Source of the DNA: JAPUME01 sp964605715
Lineage (GTDB): Bacteria > Acidobacteriota > Terriglobia > UBA7540 > JAPUME01
Length of the DNA: 49,628 nucleotides
Direction of reading: 5' to 3'
NCBI GenBank assembly: GCA_964605715.1
Contig: CAZSDV010000007.1
Span: forward strand, 1 to 49,628
Of the stretch, positions 41,001 to 49,628 are shown piece by piece; positions within the stretch are counted from its first letter, which is position 1; every line of letters starts with the position of its first letter. A program made the translations under genes and the position numbers. The notes beneath the pieces were generated by a model that saw only the letters and a list, made by a program, of their open reading frames with translations, was not told the origin of the DNA and ran no database searches.

Positions 41001-43274
41001 TCATTGCCCTGCATCTTGGAGATTGCCGGCCGAGTTCAGTATCTCTTTCACCTGGTGTGGAAATTCTAGGAGAGGCGAGTAAGTAAATTCCTCAGGGGAT
41101 TTATTCTGGTGTGCCTTTCTCATAAAGTCCATCCAGATCGGTAATGCCACTCGCGCCCCTTCCTCCTTAGACCCCAAAGACTTCCGGTCATCGAAACCCA
41201 CCCAAACACCACAGGTAATGGAAGGAGAAAACCCAATAAAGGAAGCATCAGAATAGTCGTTTGTAGTCCCTGTTTTTCCAGCCACAGGCAATTCCAGATC
41301 CCTGGCTCGCCTTGCAGTCCCTGAATTGATGACCTCTCGAAGCATGGATACTACCAAGCGGGCGATGGATGCTGGAAGAACTTCAACGACCTGCGGACCG
41401 TGCTCCCCTATAGGGCCCCCACGATAAGACTCTACCCTCTCTATGTACCGAGGAACAACACGAAGCCCATCATTTGGAAATGCCGTAAATGCTGCAGTGT
41501 GCTCCAGCAATCGTACTTCAGAAGCTCCCAGCGCTAGAGGGAGATTGGCAACCAACGGCGAAGTAATACCGAACTTATGGGCAAGGTCAACTAAATTCTG
41601 AATCCCTACTTCCCGGAGAAGCTTGACTGCAGGAACATTTCTAGATTCAGCCAGCGCTTCAAGCAGTGTGATTTCCCCTTTAAATTTCCTGTCGTAATTC
41701 TGTGGAGCCCAAAAGCGGCCTGACGTCTCCCTCATTCTAAACTTTTCGTCGATGATCGTATCAAAGGGACCAAACCCTTGCACCAGGGCAGCTGAATAGA
41801 GATAGGGCTTAAAAGATGAACCTGCCTGGCGTAAAGCTTGAGTTGCCCGATTAAACTGGCTTTTCTTGAAATCATATCCACCGACCATCGCCAAGATTCG
41901 TCCGGTTTGATTCTCAAGTGCAACGAGGGCTCCCTGAACCAAAGGTTCCTGTGCTAACTCGACACTGGCCCGGCCCCGACTAACCTCGCGGACTTTGAGA
42001 AGTACTACGTCCCCCGGACGGAAAATTCTTGAAGGATTCCTTGCTCTTGTCCAANNNNNNNNNNAAAAGTCAGGACGGGTTAATCTACCCCTCAAAGACC
42101 CCACCTTGAAGCGAGCATGATCAGGCCGAACCAAAGTAATTAACCCGTGGACAGAATCGCCAGGCCGGATAGATTTTTCCCAATCTCTGTGCTTATAGGT
42201 AAGCAAGGTGGCAGGTTGCCCATCGCTATCAGGCGGAGGATTTTGAAGGATGTTTAATTTAGCTCCCCGCCAACCTCTGCGTTTGTCATAAACGTGGAGC
42301 CCATCGCGCAATGCCACCTCAGCAATGCGTTGGAGTTGCATATCTAAAGTTGTATGGACACGTAAACCCTTTTCATGAACCATGGATGTTCCAAACTTAT
42401 TTTCCAGTTGTTTCCGAATCTCTTCCACGAAATAGAGAGCAAAATCATTGGCCTCCTCCGCAACACGAACTCCAAGCGGAGTAGCCTTGGCCAAAGTCGC
42501 CTCTTCAGTTGTTATCTTTCCGTTGACTAGCATCGCATCGAGAACTTCATTACGCCGCCCCAAGGCCCGCTCCGGAAACCGCAGGGGTGAATAAGCGCTA
42601 GGCGCTTGCGGTAAGCCTGCAAGTAACGCTGCCTCAGCCAGGGTGAGGTCTGCCAAATCCTTCCCAAAATAATGCTGGGATGCCGCCTGAAACCCATAGT
42701 TACCGCTTCCTAAGAAAATTTGGTTACAGAAAAGGGTAAAAATTTGACGCTTGGTAAAATTGCGTTCAATCTGTACAGCCAGCATTGCTTCTTCAATCTT
42801 TCGTCGAAACCGCTTGTCAGGTGAAAGGAAGAGGACACGAGTTAAGAGCTGTGTAAGCGTGCTCGCCCCCTGTGCCAGGCGCCAACGAGAAACATTTACG
42901 ATTGCCGCACGAGCAATCCCCGGAATATCAAGCCCCCAATGGTCCCAGAATCTCCTGTCTTCAATGGAGATAATTGCATCCTGCAATATTTCAGGTATCT
43001 CTTCATAATCAATCACAATACGCCGCTCCAGGGCAAAACTGCCAATGAGTTCCCCGTCGGCTGCGTATATTTCCGTAATAACATCAGGGCGGTAATCCTG
43101 CAATTGGCGCACCTGAGGCAGGTCAGTTGAATGAATAAATAAAAGGCCACCGAGGGAACCAACCCCGACAGAGAAAAGTATAAAAAATAGGAAAATGATA
43201 TGGCCGGACCGGATGGACATGACCCTATGGATTAATGGTTTGATAACTAATTCCCGGCATTGAACAGCTCTCAC
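41001..43274 (-). CDS. mrcA: Class A penicillin-binding protein (PBP1A-like), contains an assembly gap
   Basis: 757 residues including four unknown. One membrane helix near 24-48, then the glycosyltransferase domain with EDRRFWDHWGLD near 105 (the Glu is catalytic) and GASTLTQLL, and the transpeptidase domain with the active Ser in SSFKPYLYSAAL near 480, the SRN triad in LAESRNVPAVKLL and KTGTTNDYSDASFIGF near 660. It polymerises and cross-links peptidoglycan outside the inner membrane. GTG 43274 has GGGAAG upstream; ATG 43220 is an alternative with a crowded site. Gap of ten N at 42055-42064 is in the linker between domains. Confidence 0.94.
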   Translation of the reverse strand: MRAVQCRELVIKPLIHRVMSIRSGHIIFLFFILFSVGVGSLGGLLFIHSTDLPQVRQLQDYRPDVITEIYAADGELIGSFALERRIVIDYEEIPEILQDAIISIEDRRFWDHWGLDIPGIARAAIVNVSRWRLAQGASTLTQLLTRVLFLSPDKRFRRKIEEAMLAVQIERNFTKRQIFTLFCNQIFLGSGNYGFQAASQHYFGKDLADLTLAEAALLAGLPQAPSAYSPLRFPERALGRRNEVLDAMLVNGKITTEEATLAKATPLGVRVAEEANDFALYFVEEIRKQLENKFGTSMVHEKGLRVHTTLDMQLQRIAEVALRDGLHVYDKRRGWRGAKLNILQNPPPDSDGQPATLLTYKHRDWEKSIRPGDSVHGLITLVRPDHARFKVGSLRGRLTRPDFXXXXWTRARNPSRIFRPGDVVLLKVREVSRGRASVELAQEPLVQGALVALENQTGRILAMVGGYDFKKSQFNRATQALRQAGSSFKPYLYSAALVQGFGPFDTIIDEKFRMRETSGRFWAPQNYDRKFKGEITLLEALAESRNVPAVKLLREVGIQNLVDLAHKFGITSPLVANLPLALGASEVRLLEHTAAFTAFPNDGLRVVPRYIERVESYRGGPIGEHGPQVVEVLPASIARLVVSMLREVINSGTARRARDLELPVAGKTGTTNDYSDASFIGFSPSITCGVWVGFDDRKSLGSKEEGARVALPIWMDFMRKAHQNKSPEEFTYSPLLEFPHQVKEILNSAGNLQDAGQ
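42055..42064. other. Assembly gap (10 N) inside the PBP gene
   Basis: Ten N in the region between the glycosyltransferase and transpeptidase domains. The frame continues on both sides. The missing length is unknown. Confidence 0.95.
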
Positions 43275-43358
43275 CGGATTCGCTTCCCAGCATTGATTCT
43301 ATGTCCCAAGTTCTATAGAGTCAAACACTCTCATCTTTTATGGAGCATATCAAAAAAT

Positions 43359-43856
43359 TTACTTATTTGAGGAAGTAAAAAAGGGGAGCAATTTCTCATA
43401 GGTTGCAACCAAAGACTCTGGCTCCACGCGCGTCTCACCAATAACAGTCATGAAGTTCGAGTCACCATTCCATCTTGGGAGTACGTGCAGATGGATATGG
43501 TCAGCCACACCAGCCCCAGCGCATTTCCCAATATTCATTCCCAAATTGTAACCCTGAGGAGCATAGGTCGCTTCCAGCGCGCCTTGGACCTGCTGGGCAA
43601 GCTCAATCATTTCGTGAAGAGTTTTCTGGTCAACTTTTTTAGTATCGGCAATATGGACATAAGGAACAACCATGGCATGGCCGGTATTATAAGGAAAAAG
43701 ATTGAGGAGAATAAAGTTTCGCTCACCCCTAAAAAGGATCAAGTTCTCTGCGTCCTGAGTAGGCCCCATGGCACTCTTCTCGCAGAAAACGCACTGTTCG
43801 CTCTGGTCCACCTGAGCAACGTAACGGTATCGCCAGGGACTCCATAGGTAATCCAT
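43359..43856 (-). CDS. HIT-family nucleotide hydrolase/phosphorylase
   Basis: 165 residues. The histidine triad is HIHLHVLPRW near residue 119. FLLNLFPYNTGHAMVVPYVHI precedes it, as in the AP4A phosphorylase-like branch of HIT proteins, whose N-terminus begins MDYLWSPWRYRYV. Two Cys in QCVFCEK near 22 resemble the zinc-binding pair found in that branch. The enzyme splits dinucleoside polyphosphates or nucleoside phosphoramidates. The ribosome site is weak. Neighbours are the PBP gene downstream and the HU-like gene upstream, all leftward. Confidence 0.92.
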   Translation of the reverse strand: MDYLWSPWRYRYVAQVDQSEQCVFCEKSAMGPTQDAENLILFRGERNFILLNLFPYNTGHAMVVPYVHIADTKKVDQKTLHEMIELAQQVQGALEATYAPQGYNLGMNIGKCAGAGVADHIHLHVLPRWNGDSNFMTVIGETRVEPESLVATYEKLLPFFTSSNK

Positions 43857-43931
43857 GTATCAAATCCAAACAAACAACAGGACGGGAAGCACTGAAATCT
43901 TATTTCTGGCTGAACGGCTCATGAAAACCAG

Positions 43932-44246
43932 TCACTCACTGATAGGGGCAGGATTTCCCGCATTTTGATGGTCGCCATTGACCAATACCTTCAGTTCTTT
44001 ACTTGGCTTGAAATATGGCACTTTTTTTGCAGGAACTTGCACCTGTTCCCCTGTTTTAGGGTTACGTCCAATACGGGGGTTACGCTGTCGCGTTCGGAAG
44101 CTGCCAAAGCCTCGAATCTCAATCTTATCCTCATTTCGTAAGGCTCTGACGATGCTTTCCAGCATGGTCTCGACAATGACTTCTGAATCCTTGCGCCCCA
44201 ACTCGACTGCTCGAGATACCTCATCAATTAAGTCAGCTTTTGTCAT
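43932..44246 (-). CDS. HU/IHF-family DNA-binding protein
   Basis: 104 residues from ATG 44246, with GGGAG seven bases upstream; the GTG three bases before is too close to it. MTKADLIDEVSRAVELGRKDSEVIVETMLESIVRAL is the helical dimer part, and EIRGFGSFRTRQRNPRIGRNPKTGEQVQVPAKKVPYFKPSKEL is the beta arm with the HU/IHF signature including the intercalating Pro in the RNPRIGRNP tip. It bends DNA in the nucleoid. It lies beside rpsA, as in many bacteria where the IHF beta gene follows rpsA. HU and IHF cannot be told apart with confidence. Confidence 0.95.
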   Translation of the reverse strand: MTKADLIDEVSRAVELGRKDSEVIVETMLESIVRALRNEDKIEIRGFGSFRTRQRNPRIGRNPKTGEQVQVPAKKVPYFKPSKELKVLVNGDHQNAGNPAPISE

Positions 44247-44499
44247 CACGAACTCCCTTTTTTCAGAACACTCTCTCTTAGTCTAAACTCCTCAAGCAAC
44301 CACAATATTAAGAGGTAGCCAGAAGAGCACTCTCAATAAGGTAGATTTGTAAACGATTGCAAATCCTCGGAAAGCTATTCGCAACCCTCTTCTTTATTTT
44401 GGTATTTTAACTGCACTAACACTCCTGCTAACCTCAATCCAAAACCATATTACCATTTCAATACTTTTCTGAGCTAGCCATCGTAGAGACATTCACAGT

Positions 44500-46419
44500 T
44501 TAACCTATCTCACCCTCGGCAACCAGTTTCTGTGCGCCTAAAGATTTCTCTGGAGATAATTGAGAATGCAGGGCTGGGTGAGATTCCATGGACTGCTCAG
44601 CTCGAGCCAAGGCTACCCTTTGCATCTTAACTGGAGTCTTGTCCTCAGTCTCGATAGGAGGTTGCTGTTTAGCCAGTCCAGCAAACAACTTCTGGTCAAC
44701 CTCTTTCAGGCCCAGCCCAACCTTTTTTTCTTGCCGATTCAGTTTAAGCACCTGGAACAAAAGTCTGCTTTCCGGTTCAACTGCATTGACAGAATTTTCA
44801 CCGCCTCCTGATCCTATCTCCGAGTTATGGCAGAGCCCTTCGATTCCTTCATCTAATTCCACAAAAACACCAAAAGGGACCTTGCGGGAAACCTTTCCTG
44901 GAAGCGTATCTCCGATCTTGACGCGTGCAAAAAAAGACTCCCAAACATCAGGCTGGAGTTGCTTAAGACCCAATGAAAGTCGGCGCTTCTCTAGGTCCAC
45001 CCTTAAGACAACTACCCTCAATTTCTGGCCCTTTTCCAAGATCACAGAAGGGTGCTTGGCTTTGTGTGCCCAGGAAAGGTCAGATAGATGAACCAACCCA
45101 TCCACTCCTTCTTCAACTTCCACAAAGGCACCGAAATCAGTAAGATTTCGGACAGTGCCCTCGACAATAGCTCCCGCGGAATACCGAGAAATAAGAGTTG
45201 CCCACGGATCATCAATGACTCTTTTAAGGCTCAGGGAAATACGACGTTGGGATGGATTCACATCCAAAACAATTGCTTCAACCGAGTCATTTTCCTTAAC
45301 TACCTTAGACGGGTGCCTGAGTTGCTTACCCCACGTCATTTCGGAGACGTGGATTAACCCCTCAACGCCCTGTTCCAATTCTACGAAGGCACCATAGTCA
45401 GTAATATTGCTGACTCGGCCCTTTGCTCTACCTCCCATAGCATACTTGCCCTGAATATCATTCCAGGGATCCTCAGACAACTGTTTCATTCCTAGTGATA
45501 TTTTACCGTTGTCCGGATCGACGTGAAGAACCTTCACTGAAATTTCCTGATCTAATTTAAGAATCTCGGAAGGATGACTGATGCGACCCCAGGTGAGGTC
45601 AGTAACATGCAACAAGCCATCAGCGCCACCTAAATCCACAAAAGCCCCATAAGAGGTAAGGTTTTTGACGCGGCCCGTTAACACCTCTCCCTCAGTTAGC
45701 TTTTTGAGAAGTTCTTCTTTTCTGAGTTCATTTTCTCCTTCCAGGATGGCTTTTCGGCTAACCACCACATTATTCCGTGTCCGGTTCACTTTGATAACCA
45801 AACAATCAATCTCCTGCCCCATTAATGCATCAAGGTTTCGTACCGGTCGAACCTCCACCTCGGATCCAGGAAGGAAAGCTCGAATTCCAATGTCAACAAC
45901 AAGCCCCGCCTTTACCCTTTCGATCACACGACCTTTCAGTGCTGTCTTTTCATGAAAACTAGCCTCTATATCCTTCCATACTCTTTGTTGTTGCACCTTA
46001 CGATAAGAAATCTTAGCTGTTCCTTCTTTTTGATTGTAACGTTCTATAAGAACATCGATCTCGGTGCCAACCTCAACACTTACCGAACCATCTTCTAGGC
46101 AGAATTCATCCAGTGGAATTGACCCTTCTGATCTACTTCCCACGTCCACGATGGCCTCGGACTTGGCAATCTTAAGGACGGTTCCCTTTACCACCTCACC
46201 AACAGTGAGAGAAGAAAAGGATTCCATGGATTCCATTAGGTCGAAGTCTTCTTCGCTTTCGACTGAGCCCCGCTTCTCAGGCGCTGGAGATGCCTGAATT
46301 TTGATCGCGGACGGAGCAACCTTTTCGACCTGAGAGGAATCCATGATCTTGCCATGGGACCCATCAAGGGTTCGAGATGCAGGGGATTGGGAAGGGCTCT
46401 GCTCGAACTCCGACGACAT
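44500..46419 (-). CDS. rpsA: Ribosomal protein S1
   Basis: 639 residues with six S1 repeats, starting near 72, 160, 247, 332, 418 and 504. The middle repeats are closest to consensus (GRVKNLTSYGAFVDLGGADGLLHVTDLTWG; GRVSNITDYGAFVELEQGVEGLIHVSEMTWG; GTVRNLTDFGAFVEVEEGVDGLVHLSDLSW). A 60-residue low-complexity tail rich in Ser and Glu comes first and another about 70 residues last; both are family-variable. S1 binds mRNA on the small subunit. AAGGA lies seven bases before the ATG. The order rpsA then HU/IHF gene is a common one. Confidence 0.95.
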   Translation of the reverse strand: MSSEFEQSPSQSPASRTLDGSHGKIMDSSQVEKVAPSAIKIQASPAPEKRGSVESEEDFDLMESMESFSSLTVGEVVKGTVLKIAKSEAIVDVGSRSEGSIPLDEFCLEDGSVSVEVGTEIDVLIERYNQKEGTAKISYRKVQQQRVWKDIEASFHEKTALKGRVIERVKAGLVVDIGIRAFLPGSEVEVRPVRNLDALMGQEIDCLVIKVNRTRNNVVVSRKAILEGENELRKEELLKKLTEGEVLTGRVKNLTSYGAFVDLGGADGLLHVTDLTWGRISHPSEILKLDQEISVKVLHVDPDNGKISLGMKQLSEDPWNDIQGKYAMGGRAKGRVSNITDYGAFVELEQGVEGLIHVSEMTWGKQLRHPSKVVKENDSVEAIVLDVNPSQRRISLSLKRVIDDPWATLISRYSAGAIVEGTVRNLTDFGAFVEVEEGVDGLVHLSDLSWAHKAKHPSVILEKGQKLRVVVLRVDLEKRRLSLGLKQLQPDVWESFFARVKIGDTLPGKVSRKVPFGVFVELDEGIEGLCHNSEIGSGGGENSVNAVEPESRLLFQVLKLNRQEKKVGLGLKEVDQKLFAGLAKQQPPIETEDKTPVKMQRVALARAEQSMESHPALHSQLSPEKSLGAQKLVAEGEIG

Positions 46420-46680
46420 ATTTACATCCTTGGAGACAAATCCAGTCTGCCTGTAATCTTTGAAACCTTTTACTACTATACCTTAATGAACTTGTCAACG
46501 CGGGAACCCTTAACTGTACCCTTATAGGCAAATCTAATCTCGGGTCAGTGCCGCTAAAGCTAACCATAACATTGACGGATGTTGGCTACCCTGATTAGAA
46601 TGATGGAAGACCTGCCGGGCCATGGCTTGGATCCAAAACTGACCAGTTAACCCGGTTTTATACCATGAAGGATAAATCAA

Positions 46681-47238
46681 ATGCAGGCAACCTTACTACG
46701 GCCAGGAATGGTCATCTATCATAATAAAAATCTTTTTTCAACCCATCAAGTTGCCCACAGAACTCCCGGCAACAAAAGGGGATTCGTTCAGGCAAAGCTA
46801 AGGAACCTGCGCAGCGGTGCGTTGATTGAACTGAAATTCAGCTCCAACGACGAACTGGACCGAGTCATTTTGGAAGAGATCGAGATGCAATACCTCTATA
46901 GCGACACAGATACGCTACACTTTATGAACCTTGAAACCTTTGAACAGATTAGTCTGTCAAAAGAGAATGTCGGAGAAAAAGAAAAATACCTAGTCGCTGA
47001 CGCGATCATAAAGATAGAGTTCTTTGGCGACAGTCCCGTTGATATCAAACTTCCGGTCACAGTTGACCTGAAAGTCATAGACACTGAACCTTCTATTAAA
47101 GGAGCTACAGCTTCCAATGTTATGAAACCAGCTCAACTTGAGACTGGTCTGACCGTATTGGTTCCACCATTCATCTCTACAGGTGAAAAGATTCGAGTGG
47201 GCACTGAAGAGGGTAAATACGTAGAGCGGGCAAGGTAA
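46681..47238 (+). CDS. efp: Elongation factor P
   Basis: 185 residues, three beta-barrel domains: KOW-like (LLRPGMVIYHNKNLFSTHQVAHRTPGNKRGFVQAKLRNL), the central EFP domain (EIEMQYLYSDTDTLHFMNLETFEQISL) and the C-terminal domain with the signature IKGATASNVMKPAQLETGLTVLVPPFI. It relieves ribosome stalling at proline runs. At the tip of domain I the usual Lys of P-G-K-G is Asn31 (P-G-N-K-R-G), so the known lysine or arginine modifications cannot be placed there. AAGGA about nine bases before the ATG. It is divergent from rpsA. Confidence 0.95.
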   Translation: MQATLLRPGMVIYHNKNLFSTHQVAHRTPGNKRGFVQAKLRNLRSGALIELKFSSNDELDRVILEEIEMQYLYSDTDTLHFMNLETFEQISLSKENVGEKEKYLVADAIIKIEFFGDSPVDIKLPVTVDLKVIDTEPSIKGATASNVMKPAQLETGLTVLVPPFISTGEKIRVGTEEGKYVERAR

Positions 47239-47265
47239 ATTAAAGTACAACAAAAACTTTCAATC

Positions 47266-48099
47266 TTAAGGAAGAGGAGCCGTTTTATCATATTCCAGAG
47301 AATATCCTGAGCCCTTCCAAGAATAGAGAGCTTCGTAACGAGAAGGTAAGCGACCATAGCGGGTTTCACGTATGAATTCTTCTTCCTTCAAATAAGTAAT
47401 CCGAAGGCCCGCATCTTCTGCTTGAAACTTCCCGTCATAAATATCCACCCTTTCCCACAACGACTTCAATTCACTTTCCTTAAGGGAGTAAAGCACCAAC
47501 GAAAGGCGAGGATGAGACTTTCCCTTTCTGACACCCGAGACTAAAAACAAAAACTCGTCCTGATTGCTTGCCGGAAAAATTTCGAAACTTAAATTGGCTC
47601 CGGGCACAAAATTAGTCACGCCGAGACGGGTTATTTTTCCTCCGTGGATGAAAAATAACCCGATGGCATTGAAGCGGTTCTGGTCGGTCCAACGAAGACT
47701 ATATCCCACACCTAACAGGTAGCCATCCTTCCAGGGGCGCTTAAAGGTCCTTACCATAGCTTGGAACGGCCACTTCAATTCACCAAATACTGAGATTTCC
47801 AAATCCCTGCGTAGATCCACTGAAGAGGTTGACTGAAAATCTCCCTTTCTAGTCACATAATCTTCCACGTATCGAATTACGAGCTCCTGGATATGATAAT
47901 TCATGGGGAGAGCATCAGTCATATCAGTTCTGTCCAAAGCCCCCACCCAAGCCCTTATGAAAGATGCGGTCGAATCTGAGTTAGGCTGAGACGCGTTGTG
48001 ACCCTGAGCCACTCCTGACTCCAGAGAAAAACCTAGGATCACAAGCAGGGACAAGAAAAACTGAATTCCCAACCATCTCTTCAGGGTTTTCTCAATCAT
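47266..48099 (-). CDS. Exported protein of unknown function
   Basis: 277 residues with a signal peptide (hydrophobic run about 12-27, cleavage near Ala31 in SGVAQG). The mature part is mostly beta-type with segments such as LGVGYSLRWTDQNRFNAIGLFFIHGG and LGVTNFVPGANLSFEIFPAS. No motif is recognised. Its ATG overlaps the last codon of selA (ATGA), so it is co-translated with selA, although a link in function is unclear. It ends 27 bases from efp, converging. Confidence 0.75.
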   Translation of the reverse strand: MIEKTLKRWLGIQFFLSLLVILGFSLESGVAQGHNASQPNSDSTASFIRAWVGALDRTDMTDALPMNYHIQELVIRYVEDYVTRKGDFQSTSSVDLRRDLEISVFGELKWPFQAMVRTFKRPWKDGYLLGVGYSLRWTDQNRFNAIGLFFIHGGKITRLGVTNFVPGANLSFEIFPASNQDEFLFLVSGVRKGKSHPRLSLVLYSLKESELKSLWERVDIYDGKFQAEDAGLRITYLKEEEFIRETRYGRLPSRYEALYSWKGSGYSLEYDKTAPLP

Positions 48100-49568
48100 C
48101 GCTTAGCTTGCTTCTTTCCGGAAAGCTGTACCAGTGCTCCAATGATTTTATCTTCCTGGTCCTCAAAAACGGTTCGCAAATCTAAGAGAAGTTTATCATT
48201 TTCCAGGCGTGCAATAACAGGGGGCTTCTGTTCCCGTAAGTAATCGGCTATTTCTGAAGCACTAAAGTGGTCATGGCTAACCGCCACAATCTTGGTTGGA
48301 AGATCCTGGCCCGGAGCTGAACCTCCTCCAATTACCGAGCTGCCCTCCGCTATCTTTACTTCGAGCCCAGGAATCCTCTTCAAGTCACGGGCAACGCGAT
48401 GGGCGCGCACCTCGATCTCTTTCAGGGGAGTGTGGATCATTTGCTGAATAGGTATTGCGGAGTAGTCTTTCCGTAGGTAGGCCGACAAGGTGAACTCCAA
48501 AACTGAAATCGTCATCTTATCTACCCGTAAGGCCCGAAACAGTGGGTTCTCACGAATCTGATCCAGAGTAGCGCGCCCACCAGCAATAATCCCTGCCTGA
48601 GGGCCACCCAAGAGTTTGTCTCCGCTGAACGACACCACATCTACCCCCGTACCAAGGATTTCGGAAACGGTCGGTTCACCCGAAATTTTTAAAGGCCGCA
48701 AATCTCTTAAACAACCACTTCCTAAATCTGCCATGACGGGTAACCCCTTGCGTCTTCCCAAGGCAACGAGTTCCTTAAGTGCAGGTTGCAAGGTAAAGCC
48801 GATAACACGGAAATTACTTGGGTGGACATGTAATAGAAGTTTAGTCCGTTCAGTAAGGGCCCGTTCAAAATCAGCAATTTTAGTTCGATTCGTGGTGCCA
48901 ACTTCACGGAGCGTGGTCCCGCTCTTAGCAATAATATCGGGTATCCGAAAAGAGTCACCGATCTCAATTAATTCACCTCGTGATACCAAAACGTCGCCAC
49001 CTTCAGCCAGAGTGTTTAGCGTTAGGAATACTGCAGCGGCGTTGTTATTGACGACAAGACTTGATTCAGTGTTGAGTAGGTGTGACAGGAGCCGGTGGGT
49101 ATGCGTATCTCGTCTTCCTCGAGACCCGCGCCCTTGATCATATTCGAGGCTTCCATATTGGCATCCTTCCCTCGCCAGCTTTTCGAGAGCTAACTGCGGA
49201 AGTGGCGCTCTTCCCAAATTGGTGTGCAAAACAACACCTGTAGCATTAATCACCGGAACCAAAGATGATTGTCCTATTTTTTCAGTCATAGCCAAAATCT
49301 CTAGCTCTAAGGCATCTAAATCAATAACCCGGACTTTCTTTTGGGAGATATTTTCTCGCAGTCTAGCAAGAGCTTCCCGTGTCGCCTCCACCAAAAATTT
49401 TCGAGGAAAGCAACTCTGCAGGTCAAATAAAGCGGGTCGGCACAAAATCTCGTCAACACCAGGAATTTTTCGAAGAAGAGTCAGTTCTGCAGGCTTGCGC
49501 ACAATGCGCCTGGGCATTGGTTCCGAGACTCGACTGCCAGTTCTGTTATTTATTCTCTTTTTCACCAT
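48096..49568 (-). CDS. selA: L-seryl-tRNA(Sec) selenium transferase
   Basis: 490 residues, a PLP enzyme converting seryl-tRNA(Sec) to selenocysteinyl-tRNA(Sec). The N-terminal region LLRKIPGVDEIL begins the tRNA-binding part; PVINATGVVLHTNLGRAPL near 105, YDQGRGSRGRRDTHTHRLL near 142 and VVSFSGDKLLGGPQAGII, with the PLP Lys near 312, are family landmarks. The genome therefore makes selenoproteins, although none is seen in the window. The first 18 residues are an Arg-rich tail; the second Met (MPRRIVRKP) is an alternative start, and the ribosome site of the ATG used is weak. SelB is probably nearby outside the window. Confidence 0.95.
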   Translation of the reverse strand: MVKKRINNRTGSRVSEPMPRRIVRKPAELTLLRKIPGVDEILCRPALFDLQSCFPRKFLVEATREALARLRENISQKKVRVIDLDALELEILAMTEKIGQSSLVPVINATGVVLHTNLGRAPLPQLALEKLAREGCQYGSLEYDQGRGSRGRRDTHTHRLLSHLLNTESSLVVNNNAAAVFLTLNTLAEGGDVLVSRGELIEIGDSFRIPDIIAKSGTTLREVGTTNRTKIADFERALTERTKLLLHVHPSNFRVIGFTLQPALKELVALGRRKGLPVMADLGSGCLRDLRPLKISGEPTVSEILGTGVDVVSFSGDKLLGGPQAGIIAGGRATLDQIRENPLFRALRVDKMTISVLEFTLSAYLRKDYSAIPIQQMIHTPLKEIEVRAHRVARDLKRIPGLEVKIAEGSSVIGGGSAPGQDLPTKIVAVSHDHFSASEIADYLREQKPPVIARLENDKLLLDLRTVFEDQEDKIIGALVQLSGKKQAKR

Positions 49569-49628
49569 TTATAGAACTTATTCCATCACATAAAACACGG
49601 CGTGCCGTTTCTTTTTCAGGTTTGATTC

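Noticed and set aside
1..49628. Mobile elements, CRISPR arrays, rRNA genes and prophage
   Set aside because: No transposase or integrase genes, no regularly spaced repeats and no ribosomal RNA sequence were seen.

Overview
The window reads as a bacterial chromosome segment of moderate GC with no plasmid, phage, insertion-sequence or CRISPR signature. The strongest pointer to the host is the EF-P gene, whose tip loop reads P-G-N-K-R-G-F, a form I associate with Acidobacteriota and some PVC-group bacteria. The double-length nitrite/sulfite reductase, the DUF1080 and TIM-barrel proteins, the HIT protein and the trpS-scpA-scpB-rluB operon fit the same picture. I favour Acidobacteriota, but no rRNA is present to settle it. 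Four runs of ten N (13005, 21022, 38381, 42055) show that this is a scaffold; all four fall inside genes.

Left part (1-6,061): the tail of an unidentified gene, a lipoprotein, a K+-dependent type membrane pyrophosphatase, a secreted DUF1080 protein and an APC-family permease.

Central block (6,110-21,724): two divergent operons that together look like a complete N-methylglutamate (NMG) pathway for methylamine use. Leftward: a class II amidotransferase, a protein fusing the GXGXG and FMN/Fe-S parts of glutamate-synthase-type enzymes (NMG synthase), and a GltD-like reductase fused to a degenerate glutamate-synthase barrel. Rightward: an Amt transporter, a 72-residue membrane protein, a Tat-type flavin oxidoreductase, the four subunits of a heterotetrameric sarcosine oxidase-like enzyme (NMG dehydrogenase, order delta-alpha-gamma-beta), and gamma-glutamylmethylamide synthetase. 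Methylamine would be joined to glutamate, converted to N-methylglutamate, then oxidised to glutamate plus a C1 unit, releasing nitrogen and one carbon.

Middle (21,874-30,145): a secreted CehA/McbA-like metallohydrolase divergent from a Tat-exported sugar isomerase-like protein, a coiled-coil membrane protein, tRNA-Pro(TGG), and a siroheme nitrite/sulfite reductase with a structured leader carrying an intrinsic terminator, a possible antiterminator and a reading frame rich in Cys codons. A partner gene and a rhodanese-type sulfurtransferase follow.

Right part (30,651-49,628): housekeeping genes: trpS-scpA-scpB-rluB, a CoA-binding protein, msrA, a PfkB kinase, rarA, an rRNA/tRNA methyltransferase, tsaC, thiL, a class A penicillin-binding protein, a HIT protein, an HU/IHF protein, rpsA, efp, an exported protein and selA.
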